Positions 42,701-53,573 are shown, counted from the first letter of the stretch. The stretch: 64,000 nt of DNA from Omphalotus guepiniiformis (GCA_028554645.1 JAQOOI010000020.1:268993-332992); one strand, 5' to 3'. Notes: generated by a model not told the origin, from the letters alone. A program made the numbers and translations.

Positions 42701-44872
42701 GTTGTGGCATCAGGAAAGTGTACAGTTTTGATCTGCTGATAGTGCAATACACGATTAATCGGGTCACTGCTTGTGACCATGTGTGATGGAGACTAAATAT
42801 AATTATTCTGTATAATCTCAAATCTTGATCAGCATATATCTACTTTAGGTACATAGACACATAGTGCGGCAGTTGACACGGCAAGTATTACAAGCGCAAG
42901 CTCTCTGATAGTGTCATCACAATTATATGTAAATAATCAATGTTGATTAATGCAGAGCTTCTACTAAAGGCTTATATACATGCGATGCTCAATTGATGAC
43001 CACTGGAAGCCTGATTAATGCAAGCAATAGATGTGGCAGTGCTTGAAGTTGCACCGATTCATGTATCACCCTTGGCGGGTGATCTTGGTGCTACATTAAT
43101 TGCACTACCGTTCACTATTGCATCACTCAAATCTTGACGGCCCATCATCACGACGGACACGTGAGTTCGATGAACTTGTCTTAGAAGAGTTCGGCGGGCA
43201 AGGAGATATTCTATGGGATAATTATGGAATTGACGATGATGTAACAGTATGTTTCTGTCTTACATGCAGGCCAACTGTAATGAATATGATTTATTCCCTA
43301 GCCTTTCACATATCATTTCCCGAGGGCCGACATACATGAAATGCTCTCAGCAGATCTTCTCCATCAAGTAATCAAAGGTTGCTTCAAGGATATGCTAGTA
43401 GAGTGGGTCTGGGACTATCTGTCTATCACAGAAGGCGAGGGACGGGCCAATGAAATAGTTGACGATGTTGACCGCCGGTGAGTCTATCCTTCACTCTTGC
43501 TGCATTGTAGCGTCAATTCTTCATTATTGTTAGCATGTCAATTGTCCCTTCCTTTCCTGGCCTTAGACGATTCCCCCATGGCCGCCGGTTTAAGCAGTGG
43601 ACAGGAGATGATTCAAAGGCCCTCATGAAGATTTTTCTGCCTGCAGTAGCAGAGTATCTTCCGGAGCCTATGATGATGTGTCTCTCTTCTTTTTTGGACT
43701 TCTGCTATTATGTGCGCCGTAACGATCTGGATGAAGACACGCTTGCTGCCGTGCAGCAATCCATACACTCATTCCATCACCACCGGCAAATCTTTATCAC
43801 TTCTGGTGTGCGCGAGCATTTTTCAGTGCCTCGTATGCATGCCATGGTTCATTACCCCTTCCTAATTCTCGATTTCGGCGCTCCAAATGGGCTATGCTCA
43901 TCAATCACAGAATCTCGCCATATCACTGCAGTGAAGAAACCTTGGCGGCGGTCCAACCGCTACAATGCACTGAGCCAGATGCTGTTGACGAACCAACGGC
44001 TAGACAAGCTTGCTGGAATGCGTGTTGAACTTGTTGAACATGGTCTCATGCCTCCTCTTCATGTTGCACCTCCCGAGCCATTTGATGAGGAGAAGGAGGA
44101 TGAGGGTGCAGACGACAGGGAGCGAGTACTTGGGGAAGTTCTGCTTGCAAAGACACGAGGTATGTGATGTAAAAGCATCTGGGATAGCATCAAGCTAATG
44201 TTGAACTTTTCAGCCCGCAACTATCCCCGCTATATCAAAGAACTCGCTGAATATATTGGTGAGCTGACACTTCCTGAATTGGCGTCACAATTCCTCCATG
44301 AACAGGTTGAAGGTCAAAGGTCCGACATTGACTCTACTAGTGATGATTATCCTGAGATAATATCAAAGGTTAATGTCTATCATTCTGCTGTGGCGACATT
44401 CTATGCACCTAGCGACAATTCAGGGATACGAGGCATGCGACGAGAGCGTATCCGTTGCACTCCATCATGGTATGGCCATGAACGCTGTGATACTGTGGTG
44501 GCCGTAACAGATGAAACAAAACCTGGCTTTCAGGGAATGAGTGCTGCGCGTGTCCACCTTTTTTTCTCCTTCAAGCACGAGGGGGTTGTATACCCCTGTG
44601 CACTAGTGCATTGGTACAACACGTCTGGCAGGAAGCCTGACAAAAAGACAGGCATGTGGATTGTAAAACCTTCATTCTTAGACACTCGGCAGCGTCGACC
44701 ACATCTTGCAGTCATCCACATTGACACTCTTCTCCGGGGTGTTCATCTCATACCCGTGTATGGGCCACGGACTGTTCCTCATAAACTGAAATACTATCAC
44801 TCTTTAGATACATACACTGCATTCTATGTAAATAAGTTAGCAGACTATCAGGCCAATGAGATACTATATTGA
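39741..44872 (+). CDS. Plavaka transposase with N-terminal C2H2 zinc finger
   Basis: Starts MAPRIPCPYRGCIRTFAL and contains one C2H2 finger, C-x4-C-x12-H-x4-H, for DNA binding. A disordered linker with a Pro run leads to the catalytic region: FETVVDEDFLPDAPEW, then after an intron MYVPIILGADKTTVS and HPLYLSIGNIHNAARR, both hallmark Plavaka/CMC segments with a probable catalytic Asp in GADKT. VLLAGIVSGWCGRC ends at 41156; the coding sequence resumes near 43123 with HHSNLDGPSSRRTREF. Then come HFPRADIHEMLSADLLHQ, FPGLRRFPHGRRFKQW, RMHAMVHYPFLILDFG and ITESRHITAVKKPWRRSN. The last exon has VHLFFSFKHEGVVYPCAL and ends ANEILY. All segments are open with good splice sites except the roughly 2-kb gap. 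If that gap is spliced out the enzyme could be intact. Confidence 0.82.
41157..43122. other. AT-rich non-coding insert within the transposase gene
   Basis: The insert lies between the codons for WCGRC and HHSNLDG, which should be nearly adjacent in a Plavaka transposase. The roughly 1.97 kb is AT-rich, has no credible coding sequence, and repeats GATTAATGCA three times (about 41350, 42950, 43013). Ends share only short inverted similarity (TGATACATG near 41280 and its complement near 43062). It starts at GTGCGTATATCC, a fair splice donor. It may be a large intron, a non-autonomous element, or an element inserted into an intron. Confidence 0.55.
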
Positions 44873-45209
44873 ACAGATTATGACGATAAGCATGAAGCAT
44901 CCTTTCAACTTGACTCAGTTTCAGGGAGGGCAACTTAGCGATGCCCTCCCAAAAAAGATGACTGATGACTAATACGAACACATTTAATGCTATACAACTT
45001 CAAGTTATACTGAGTATGCATCCGATCTGAGCTACAGGAATAGGAAAGTACACATATCACTACATAGACACCATACATGTCATACAGATCATACAGTGTT
45101 ATACTACATACACTCTAGGTGTATGGAGAAATGAGTGGACAAATGGTATGTAGGTGTATGGGGGTATGGGTGCCATGCCCGTCCATACACACCATACACT
45201 TCAGACATG

Positions 45210-45225
45210 TGCAAACTTGCTGATG
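45210..45225 (-). repeat. Right terminal inverted repeat of the Plavaka element
   Basis: TGCAAACTTGCTGATG, the reverse complement of the left end with one difference. It is followed by TA at 45226-45227. GTATG/CATAC motifs fill 45060-45200 just inside it. Confidence 0.75.
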
Positions 45226-45227
45226 TA

Positions 45228-47292
45228 TCTCGCCTAGTTTATGGCTATTTATCCCGATGTAGCGTTGGGAAAAGACTGAGGGCAGAGGTTCACGAGGCTG
45301 TGGAACCCACGGCTCACTAACGTACGAAAAGATTGTAAAACTCAAATGTCGTGAGTACATGAGGCTCGCATGCTGATAAATGAAGGTGCTTATCAAAATT
45401 CCTAGTGTGGGCAGTTATAAATGAAACCCTACGTTTGTTCCCTTCTGTTCCCTTCAATGTCCGAGAAGTTGAGCCGCTACACTCCCTCCGTCTGATCCTA
45501 CCTTCGAAGGCAGAAGTGACGACCGCAACCTTCTGTAGTACCATGTAGCTGCTCATCCGATAGCCAATATGGAAGAACGTTGCCTCAATTTCAGTCCTGT
45601 TCAAGCCGTTTCTGAAAACCGCTGGCCACTACAATTGCACAAAGGCTGTCCCGGGAATTCGCTTCCGTATTCTCTTTCGTTCTTGCGAAATGGACTATAG
45701 TTTGATGTGTTCTTCTTTAACACGCGAACCGTGCGAGAAGACGCTTGCTTCCAAAGTTCTGCCAAGTACTCGACGCGTGAGTTCTCCTTGTCCGAGCTTC
45801 TCGCTTTAAACGCTCAAGGATCTGCAGATATATGACGTTCTTAAGAGGTGCAGTCTTTGAATTGGTTTCAGATTTGTTATGTATGAGATGAGATTTCGTC
45901 GGAAAAGGAACCAATTACATCAATTTGTACTTTTTTTGGCTACTTTAACCGGAAAACGTCCTTTCTTCTGCTTACTTCGTACATATTTTTGTACTTCGTG
46001 CTCAATTTACTTACTGAGACAGGTTCGTCAGCTCACCTTTAGCTTTCTTAGTACCTATCTCGTATGTTTGCAATGTAATTTTGGATTATTTGGAAAGTAA
46101 AATGCCCTTTGCATGGTAAACACACAAGGACCTCTGGTTTACTCCTTGACTCGACAGGTCAGGAAACGTACTTGGGTGTCTATGGTATTACTTCGGCGTC
46201 GCGATCGGTGTGAATGCTCTAAAAATATGCTGTACTTTTGATATCTTCCTGCCGTGGTATGAGTGTGATGTCGACGTGGTTCTTGCTGCAGTGCTTTCTA
46301 TTTACTACTTTTATCGCGTAGTACATAGCCACAATTTCCCCAGGATCTGATGAAGCATACATCTGGCCGCGGATCTATTCCGAAGCCCGCTTCCTGATCG
46401 GTTGATCTATCGTTGTAAATGCGCCTCTCTCTTCCTCTCCTCATTCATTTTATCGTGCCTTTCAAGGAACTGGACTCAACTTGCAAGTTCTCGCACCGAT
46501 GACGAATCTTCGCGCGTGATATTCGATAAGCGTGTGCTGCTTGGAGGTTACCGAAGTCCTCGAATACCGGAGTCGCTCGACTGGATACTACCGCCGTTCG
46601 TGTCGAGGGTGATTCATGTAGATATATGACAACGGTGCTATGGGCAGATCACACAGACCTGGTGTACGTGTTTTTCAATTTCATAGACTCGTCTCACCGC
46701 TCGACTCAGATGCACTTCTTTGTTCCCTCCGCATACAATGTGCCTATTCCGACCCTCTAAATTTCTTCAATCCTTCGGCCGCACGAGCACGACAAGGATA
46801 CTAGCGCCGAAGGTGGTTCACGGTCGAAGGTGGTCGAGGAGAATTATTACACGTGGGATGACGATGGGTGGGATGGACTGGGAACGAGATGGAAGGTGCG
46901 TGCCATGTCCTGATTTTTCGTCCCTTTCTTACGATCCGTCTAGTCCAACTCGGTCGACACGTTGCTTATTCCGTTCGCTTCGAGGACATGACTGAGCCCG
47001 AATCGACTCTCCGGCATGGTTTTTCGAGAAGCGATGAATGATCCCAATCTCGACATTATTTTGGACGAGCTCACAAATGTACTATTTCTTTGATATCGAT
47101 GGGAGCAGGCGTCGCGTTGGTGATCTCAAGGGTGCGGTAGTATGGCTCAGGTGTCGATTGGAGTGTCGTTGGTTTCGTTCTTAACGATCTGAATTGAAAT
47201 AAATCGGGCCAATCCCAAAGTTGAAACAAATACCAGTGTGCATGACTGAATATACAAGAACTTTTCCCTAAGACCTTCTCCTGTTCGACCTT
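45228..47292. other. Gene-poor 2-kb stretch
   Basis: No gene can be supported. Several frames of 60-95 codons exist on both strands (for example 46402-46629 and 46720-46995). They carry no motif and no phase-consistent splice partners were found. Old relics of unidentified genes are possible. Confidence 0.45.
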
Positions 47293-47658
47293 TCAAATAT
47301 TCTGAGTCTCCTCCACAGCAAATTCTTTCACCATTTGCAGACTTTCACCGATCGTGTTTATAAGCTCTCGCAAACGCAGATCCTGGAGTTCGAACATAAA
47401 TGGATGAATACAAAAGCTATACGATTCACCCACCTCCGGCGCTAGCATCTGCAGTCGAGGGAGCATAAGCAGTATAGTTTGGAGCACCGCGCGCGGGTCC
47501 GCAGGCGCGCTCTGAGTACATGCGTAAATTCACGGAAAGAGGCAGAAGGAAGCAGTGAAATCACTCACTGTGTCTTGATACACGTAAATCGAGCCTCCGG
47601 CAACGTTTATAGTGCAGTCGTTGAGAGTAAAATTAGATGCCCCCGTGAAGATACTCAT
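47293..47658 (-). CDS. Very small protein with NLR-like beta-rich N-terminal motif
   Basis: Starts MSIFTGASNFTLNDCT then INVAGGSIYVYQDT, resembling the short beta-rich N-terminal motif (FxGASNFTIxxxxxNxxGG) that many Agaricomycete STAND/NLR-like and kinase-like proteins carry ahead of large domains. An intron with donor GTGAGT after QDT joins SAPADPRAVLQTILLML and LPRLQMLAPE. A possible 51-nt in-frame intron (GTGGGT...CTCCAG) follows, then DLRLRELINTIGESLQM and a stop at 47293. The product is 87 or 104 residues with no NTPase or repeat domain. It is either a stand-alone adaptor-like protein or the remnant of a larger gene. The resemblance is from memory of the motif style and should be tested. 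Confidence 0.55.
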
Positions 47659-48403
47659 CTTTCCAGAATATTCAGATGGGATTGAGGTGTGAATTAAACA
47701 GTATGCGTACCTCGTGAAGACGGATGGTTGTAAACGAAGAATGTGCGCCGTCGTTGATACCAACTGTGATCGTCGCAGGTTCGTTGGAGGAAAGTGCATG
47801 CAGGTGTTTGTGTATCTTCAAGACTCGTTTGCGTACCCATGTTTACACTGACCTCAAATTACCCTTTCACCTACATCAAAAAATATTATGGCCGTCCAAA
47901 AAAATGGCTGAATAAGACACTGGTCAAAGTGTCGTCTAAAAAGCGCAGAATTCAGCGCGAACCACGATGAACACGAGTCGTTCAAGTCAAACTCTCCTAA
48001 GATATGCACTGAAGACGGGAAAAATCTCGGGTGCGGTAGAGTTGAACTGAACCAAATGCAATACATTCGTCAACATTCAAACCTAGATGGTCTTTTGATG
48101 CGAGCAAAAGAACGCTGCGGCTGGTACGAAGAGCTTGCATATATCACATTGGTCGTTGAGGCGATTGATTAGAGCCTTGAAAGGGCATTCAAAGTTGCGA
48201 CATCTACCTGAAAAGAGGAACACACGCGGAGGCAAAGCAAATTCGGTTTGTGCAAATCAAGCATGTTTAACCGCGTGTTAAATGTACAAAATCTGCAGTG
48301 TTCATACTGTTGGATGAAAATCAGTCTGAGTTACACCAATCGAGGAGTAGCGCACCTTTATATACATGCACACAGGTTAGATTTTTGTTGACACCAATGC
48401 CAT

Positions 48404-50436
48404 CTATTCGAGCTGCTCTAATGTCTTGCTCCAGTCGATGACTTTGGGATGTGCCGTGACCTTATTCGGGTTGAAACCGATGACTTGCAGCCCTGCTAAA
48501 CACGATGCACGAGAAAGAGCGACGTAACTCTGGCCTTGAGTAAAAATCCAATCAGCGGGTGGTGTCCGGAAGAAAGCAAGAGAAGTAGACCTTTCTCGAA
48601 CACATGCGCAAGGTCGACTTTTACGCGATGGATAGTCTGCCCTTGGCTTTTATGTATCGACATCGCCCAAGCAAGGATGAGGGGCCTAGTCTAGTGTCAG
48701 ATGCCATGCGCAATTCGGAAAATAAGCAGACTGACAATTGGGACCTTCTTGCCAGCTGCTTTCCATCTGCATCTTCTACCCGAAATTCGTCTCGTTTGAT
48801 TAGAACAGCTTCGGAGCCAGTTTTGCCATTTTGCAAAGGGTACTCGAACAGCACAAGAGGGTATTTCTCCTCTCTGGGTGCATTGGCAATATGTGCTGCA
48901 GAATTCTCCTTGCCGGCATCCACTTCAGTAATGACAGGAGTCTCACCGCTATCGGATAGCAAAACGTGGCGCAGCAACGCGCCATTCTTCTTGGTCTCTG
49001 CAATTGACCCCCTACCATCAGCGCCAGCGAGTGGCTTTCCAGAATTGCTCAGCTTGTGGTTCGTAGCATCCGACAAATGAGCCCTTCCTGCACCTGCAAG
49101 CAGCTGGTTAGGGTGATAAAATCCAAGCACTTTCCCAACCACGCCGTTCACAAGTACGTCATCAACGTTCTTGATAAGCATGACCTGCGCGCCGACTTTG
49201 AGCTCCAGACGTGCTTCAGCCAGGAGATTATCGAGCAAAGCCTGCCGAGCACCACTATCTTGAGCAACATATGCCATTCGAAGACCAGGTAGTGCGTCGA
49301 GTCGCGTGGCGTTAGCTTGCGCGACCTGCGCTCGGAGGGGGAAAAGTTCAGTTGGTTGCGTCATGGAGGCATCGAGAGGTCTGGAGAGCGAGGTGAAGAG
49401 CTTGATGGCTTCCTCGTCTGCATGACCCAAACGCAGAGAATTCAGAGCAGAGACGAACACTAAACAGATTTGGTCTTTGCAGAGAGGGGGTTGAGATATG
49501 AAAATAGCACTTACTGGCGTCTTTCTGCCGAAAAACTTGCGTGAGATTGATTGTACTTTCTAGCGTGTTGCGCCAGGCAGATGACTCAAAAGCAAACATA
49601 GGTTCTTGGTTGGCCTTGGCGACAGGTGGTAGTTGGAAGAAGTCCCCAGTTACGACAAGCTCAACATGAATCAGTCGGCTTCTGCCAAGTCAAAATCTGC
49701 ATCTACTCAGCGCACCTGCATACCACCAAAAGGTTTACCCGAGCTCTTGTTTCTAAGGTTAGAAGCGATGATAGCCAACTGCTCGAAAAAGTGGCCGTCC
49801 ACCATAGATACTAAAAAGCGTATTGTTTAGATGATTCTTCAGCGAGTAAGATAGATGTTGATTTACCTTCGTCGATGACCAGGACCTTAGTTTTCCTCCA
49901 TCGTTGCAGGGCTGGTCTGCAGGACTTGATGCATTTGATTACCATGTCAATGTCCGCGCACTTTGGCGTCACGGCCCCCCAAGAATGAATCGTCATGCCT
50001 ATAACCAAACGTCAGCTTCTTCTCTGCGCAAAAATGAGAGCAAGCACCTCCAACGTTGGCCGCAGCCATCCCTGTGCTTGCTGTGATCGATACGGCGTCT
50101 TTGTGGTTGGCGTACTTCTTCTGAAGGGCTGTGATGATTGCGCGCAGGAGTAGCGACTTCCCGGTGCCTGAAGAGAAAATTAATGTCGCAGGTCAGAGGA
50201 TTTACATTCAAAGACGCGCCAGCTGCTCCAGTGAAGAACACGTTTTTCTCCTCGTCAACGACCATCCGCAAAACTCTGACTTGTTCGGGACTGAGCGCGA
50301 CGTGGGCAGATTTATCAGAGTTTTTCTTCGCTAGAGGTACTCTGTAGGCGAAGAAGGAGTCGAGAGTTTGTCGAGACCTCTTCACTGGTGCTGAGCTCGA
50401 GGGAAGGGAAGCTTTGCGCTTGGCCGAAGTTGGCAT
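48404..50436 (-). CDS. PIF1: PIF1-family DNA helicase
   Basis: The N-terminus is basic and carries RQTLDSFF, a PCNA-interacting-peptide-like motif. Helicase motifs follow in order: [16 protein letters not shown], Walker A VFFTGAAG spliced to [10 protein letters not shown], motif Ia ([12 protein letters not shown]), MTIHSWGAV, Walker B VLVIDEV spliced to SMVDG, then [17 protein letters not shown]. Later come [13 protein letters not shown], the middle domain with [15 protein letters not shown] and [11 protein letters not shown], and at the C-terminus [14 protein letters not shown] sequence and [18 protein letters not shown]. The stop is at 48404-48406. PIF1 enzymes unwind DNA 5' to 3', including G-quadruplexes, and act in telomere and mitochondrial DNA maintenance. 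The intron inside the P-loop uses a GC donor (G/GCGCGT). A long Ala/Gly/Ser-rich segment (about 48850-49080) enlarges the middle domain. Likely functional. Confidence 0.9.
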
Positions 50437-50546
50437 GATGGGCAGGCTGGGTAAAACCCCTATAAATTTATTGCAAACTTACTCGCTTTGGTCTGAGTCT
50501 CATGGCTGTATATCCCTATATCCCTCTCACTGCCACTGGGAAACAG

Positions 50547-50616
50547 GGTTATGTAGTGTAATGGGCTAGCGTGGAGCTTGATGCTGTATGCATGGGTTCG
50601 ATCCCCGTGATAACCA
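50547..50616 (+). pseudogene. Degenerate tRNA-like sequence
   Basis: GGTTATG at the 5' end pairs at six of seven positions with GATAACC near the 3' end, followed by A. The D-arm-like GTGTAATGGGCTAGC and T-arm ATGGG-TTCGATC-CCCGT are good. The anticodon arm (TGGAG-CTTGATG-CTGTA) has a G-G mismatch and the variable loop is short, so no amino-acid identity can be assigned with confidence. Internal A and B boxes look present. Probably a decayed tRNA gene. Confidence 0.5.
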
Positions 50617-51205
50617 TATCTTCTCTGATGTTTTCGTTTTGAATTTCCAAGTAGATCCTGACGCCAGTTGGGTGGTGCGATCCACCGCGCATTTGCCCCC
50701 ATCTCGGGCTGGCGTTTCCGGCTGAACCCAGTGAAGGTTCAACACACAGGTGGAGCCGTGTAATACTGCTACTACTACTACTAAGCCTCGGCATCCAATG
50801 TTTCGACACAAAGAAGGACATTTTGCTGCATCGGGATTCAGCGTACTGCGGTTGCTGAGAAGTTTTAGAATCTGACTGAGTAATGCATAGACTGAAAAGG
50901 TACTAAGGTACTTGATTCTTAGAGTATCCAAGTTTTAGTTAGAGAATCAGAAAGAAACGACACGGTTATGACAAGGATGTAGATTCTAAGTATAATATAC
51001 ACACAGGAGTTAACTTTTGGTATTCAAGTGAAGTAGATTTCCTAGAGGTTGCCTATGCAGACAGTAGGCGGGAGGTGAATGATAAGAAAGAAAGACAAAA
51101 CCGAAGAAAAAGGATAATGGCGGGGGAAAAGGAGAAGGAAACCAAAACGAGAACCATGTATAACAAGACACAAAGGTTGGGTGAAAAAGCGGGACGGGAG
51201 GTAAA

Positions 51206-51854
51206 TCACAAGCATCCTGCTGATCCTTCGTCGTTTTGATCCTTGCCCATGTAAGTTCCGGGTGGGCCACCACCAGGACCTGACATCATGCCTCGGCCTG
51301 TGGTTTGTTGGTCCTAACAACAACAATGATGCCAATTCAGGTTGGTGGAGTGACAGCGACATACTTTGTTGTGTTTCCTGATTTCTCTGACAAGATTACT
51401 AAAGGATGTTTCAATGAATTTGCAAACGAAATGCCTACCGAGGTCCCAACCCTCTGCAGCGGGATAAGGAAGAGATGAGAGTTATGATTGATGGCCACGC
51501 AACTTGTCGTTCGTACTCCAAATCACGTTTGTTCGCTGCAACGACTACGGGGAAAGTGCCTTGGTCCTTGACCCTGAGAATTTGCTGGTGGAAAGTACTT
51601 ATTTCCTCGAAGGAGTTGCGTGAGATGATGGAGTAGACCAAGAAGAAACCTTCGCCGGTACGCATATATTGTTCTCGCATCGCCCTATAGAGACGTGGAA
51701 TCATGAGAAAAAGATGATAGAGATTCAAGGGAATGAAAATGGTAGAACGACTGAAACTCGCGAGTACTCTTCCTGTCCGGCTGTGCCAAGAACGCGCAGC
51801 AATGCCACTTCATCGCCAATCACGCATTGCTTCCGGTAGGAATCTTCGAAGAAT
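51206..51854 (-). pseudogene. 5'-truncated Ras GTPase relic
   Basis: The first recognisable exon gives [16 protein letters not shown] and [10 protein letters not shown]. After an intron come [33 protein letters not shown] and [16 protein letters not shown] (NKxD box kept). Next is [15 protein letters not shown] joined directly to FSNLVREIRKHNK, then after another intron a Gly/Pro-rich tail ending GSAGCL. The P-loop exon (GxGGVGKS) is absent. The DxxG box Asp is Gly (GTAGQ), and about ten residues including the SAK box are deleted. No full CaaX box is seen. Retained introns show a DNA-level duplicate. It cannot be a working GTPase. Confidence 0.8.
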
Positions 51855-53042
51855 CTAGGTCAGCACACTTCAAAGACACGTCAAGCAGTAGAAGCAGCAC
51901 CCAGTTATCCTTGGTCTCAAGATAGTTGCTCAGAAGTTGGCAATGCGTGTTTTCCGAGGCGAAGATGGCATGGGCGGTCCCGCACGACTCGCCTTCGAGT
52001 TGGTCGGTTGGTCGGTTGGTCGGTTGATCAGCGCGCGTCATGGGTGTTGTGTTCGGCGAAGGAATAGACTGAGGTGGGAGCGGGCCCAGGTTGCGACAGG
52101 TGAAGTTTGAAATTTGAAGGCTGCAAGGCAAGGTACTATAGCTTAGGCCATGGAGGGACGGTACGGCTTGAGTATGTCACCTCGGGTAAGTCTTTGTGCG
52201 ATTTTCATAGAAATTTTGGGTCATTCTTCTTTGCAGTTGTGAGCATTGACTCCAAAAGAGGAGGAAACAAAAATAATGTACCTCCATGTCCTTTTGTCAG
52301 CCCAGACGAAAATTAGAGAAACCGAACGCGCACTATCTTTCAGGCACGTCCTTGCTCCTCATCACCTCCATCTACACACCTAACTAATCTTGATTCTTCG
52401 TTTGACTCTTGACCGATAGGTACACCATTGAGCGTGTCGCATTCGCAAGTCTGTAACCATCCGTTATTCACGGTCTGGGCAGGATGAAGACGAGGATTTA
52501 CCGATGAATATGTTGGGGTGCAGATGCGGAGAGGTGTCTCCGGCGCGTCCTTGAACTTTGTAATGTCCCTGCGGCACAATATTGATCGCCCTGGCTCAGA
52601 ATTCGAGGCGTGTTATAGGAATTATGGCCGCAGCCACTCACGCCGAACGTTAAGAGCGGCCTTGCTTGATCCTGGCCTGCTCTAACCAACTCAACCAACA
52701 CCTAATGAGGGTGAAATCACAGCTGGTCGGGTACCACACCCTTCTCAAAACCGCGTAGTAAATCCACATGATCTGTGGCATAATCTTGATCGGCACTGTG
52801 AGTTTTTTGTCTTAAATTCTCTTCATTTTGTGGGAAATCTTCAACAAACGCCTCAAAATACCTATATAATATACTCTCATAATAAGCTGAGTCGTGCACT
52901 CTTCAACTCTTTCTATTGCCGAGAGCTGACCAAAGTTTGCCCAGAGTCTGCTCATTCCTCCATTCTGCAACAAACTGATCTTTATAAATTTCATTAGAAG
53001 GTGAAGCGGAAAAAGAGCAAGGAGATACACAGTGAAGACGAA

Positions 53043-53573
53043 ATGGAGGAAGATAAACAGGCTGAAATGGAGGCTGAAATGGAGGCTGAAATGGCGGTTG
53101 TCGATGAGGACGCGCAGGCGGGTGAGGCTGAAATGGAGGCTGACTCCGATAACCGTGTCGAAGAAGAAGAAGCTGCAGAACCGATGTACGATTCCGACTT
53201 CTCAGTGGAGTCCTCTCCACCGGTGTCTGATTCCGACTACGACGAGGAAATCCCTTCTAGAGAAGTTCTTCGACGCATTCCGCGATTCATTTGCTTTCAA
53301 CCCCAGCTCCTACCTGGACGCTTTGACTGGGACTGCCCTGATGTGACTTGCAATTTCCGCGTGGATCTCCTGGACATGCAAGAATCACCTGCACTCTCAA
53401 ATGAAGAGTTTCTCTTCTTGACCGCAAAGGAGTGGGAGTCCGTGTACGATGAATCAGTGCAACATCTGTTCTTTAAGATTGTTCACGAACACTATACCGA
53501 ACATCTGAGGAGGCGAGGAGTAGTCGTTATTCGAGAGCTGAGCAGGCGAGGGAGAAGGAGGGTTGGTACTTGA
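53043..53573 (+). CDS. Small acidic protein with agaric CxxxxC-like domain, function unknown
   Basis: A 176-residue protein. The first half is extremely acidic and has a short repeat (AEMEAEMEAEM and related copies at about 53060-53140). The second half has WDCPDVTCNFRVDLLDMQ, then EEFLFLTAKEWESVYDE and FFKIVHEHYTEHLRRRGV. This CP-x3-C-x-(F/Y)-x-(I/V)-DLL motif with a C-terminal HYxxHL recurs in unannotated Agaricomycete proteins and may be a zinc-binding fold (Cys-Cys...His-His). The ATG at 53043 is the first Met after an in-frame TAG. A TTTCATTAG acceptor just upstream leaves open that an earlier exon exists. It ends with basic residues RRGRRRVGT. Confidence 0.55.
   Translation: MEEDKQAEMEAEMEAEMAVVDEDAQAGEAEMEADSDNRVEEEEAAEPMYDSDFSVESSPPVSDSDYDEEIPSREVLRRIPRFICFQPQLLPGRFDWDCPDVTCNFRVDLLDMQESPALSNEEFLFLTAKEWESVYDESVQHLFFKIVHEHYTEHLRRRGVVVIRELSRRGRRRVGT

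Larger units (their letters stand above)
36654..45225 (+). mobile_element. Plavaka-type (CMC superfamily) DNA transposon, 8.57 kb
   Basis: The ends match in inverted orientation: left CATCAGCAAGTTCGCA (36654-36669), right end on the minus strand CATCAGCAAGTTTGCA (45225-45210), one mismatch in 16. Both are flanked by TA (36652-36653 and 45226-45227), consistent with a TA target duplication; because TA is palindromic it could instead belong to the inverted repeat. Inside each end is a CATAC/GTATG-rich subterminal array. The element carries the transposase gene (+) and an opposite-strand accessory gene. It sits just downstream of a decayed NTPase relic. Most exons are intact, so it may be recent or still active. 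Confidence 0.8.

Noticed and set aside
46402..46995. Two open frames of 75 and 91 codons in the gene-poor stretch
   Set aside because: No motif, no phase-compatible splice partners, and competing frames of similar length on the same DNA.
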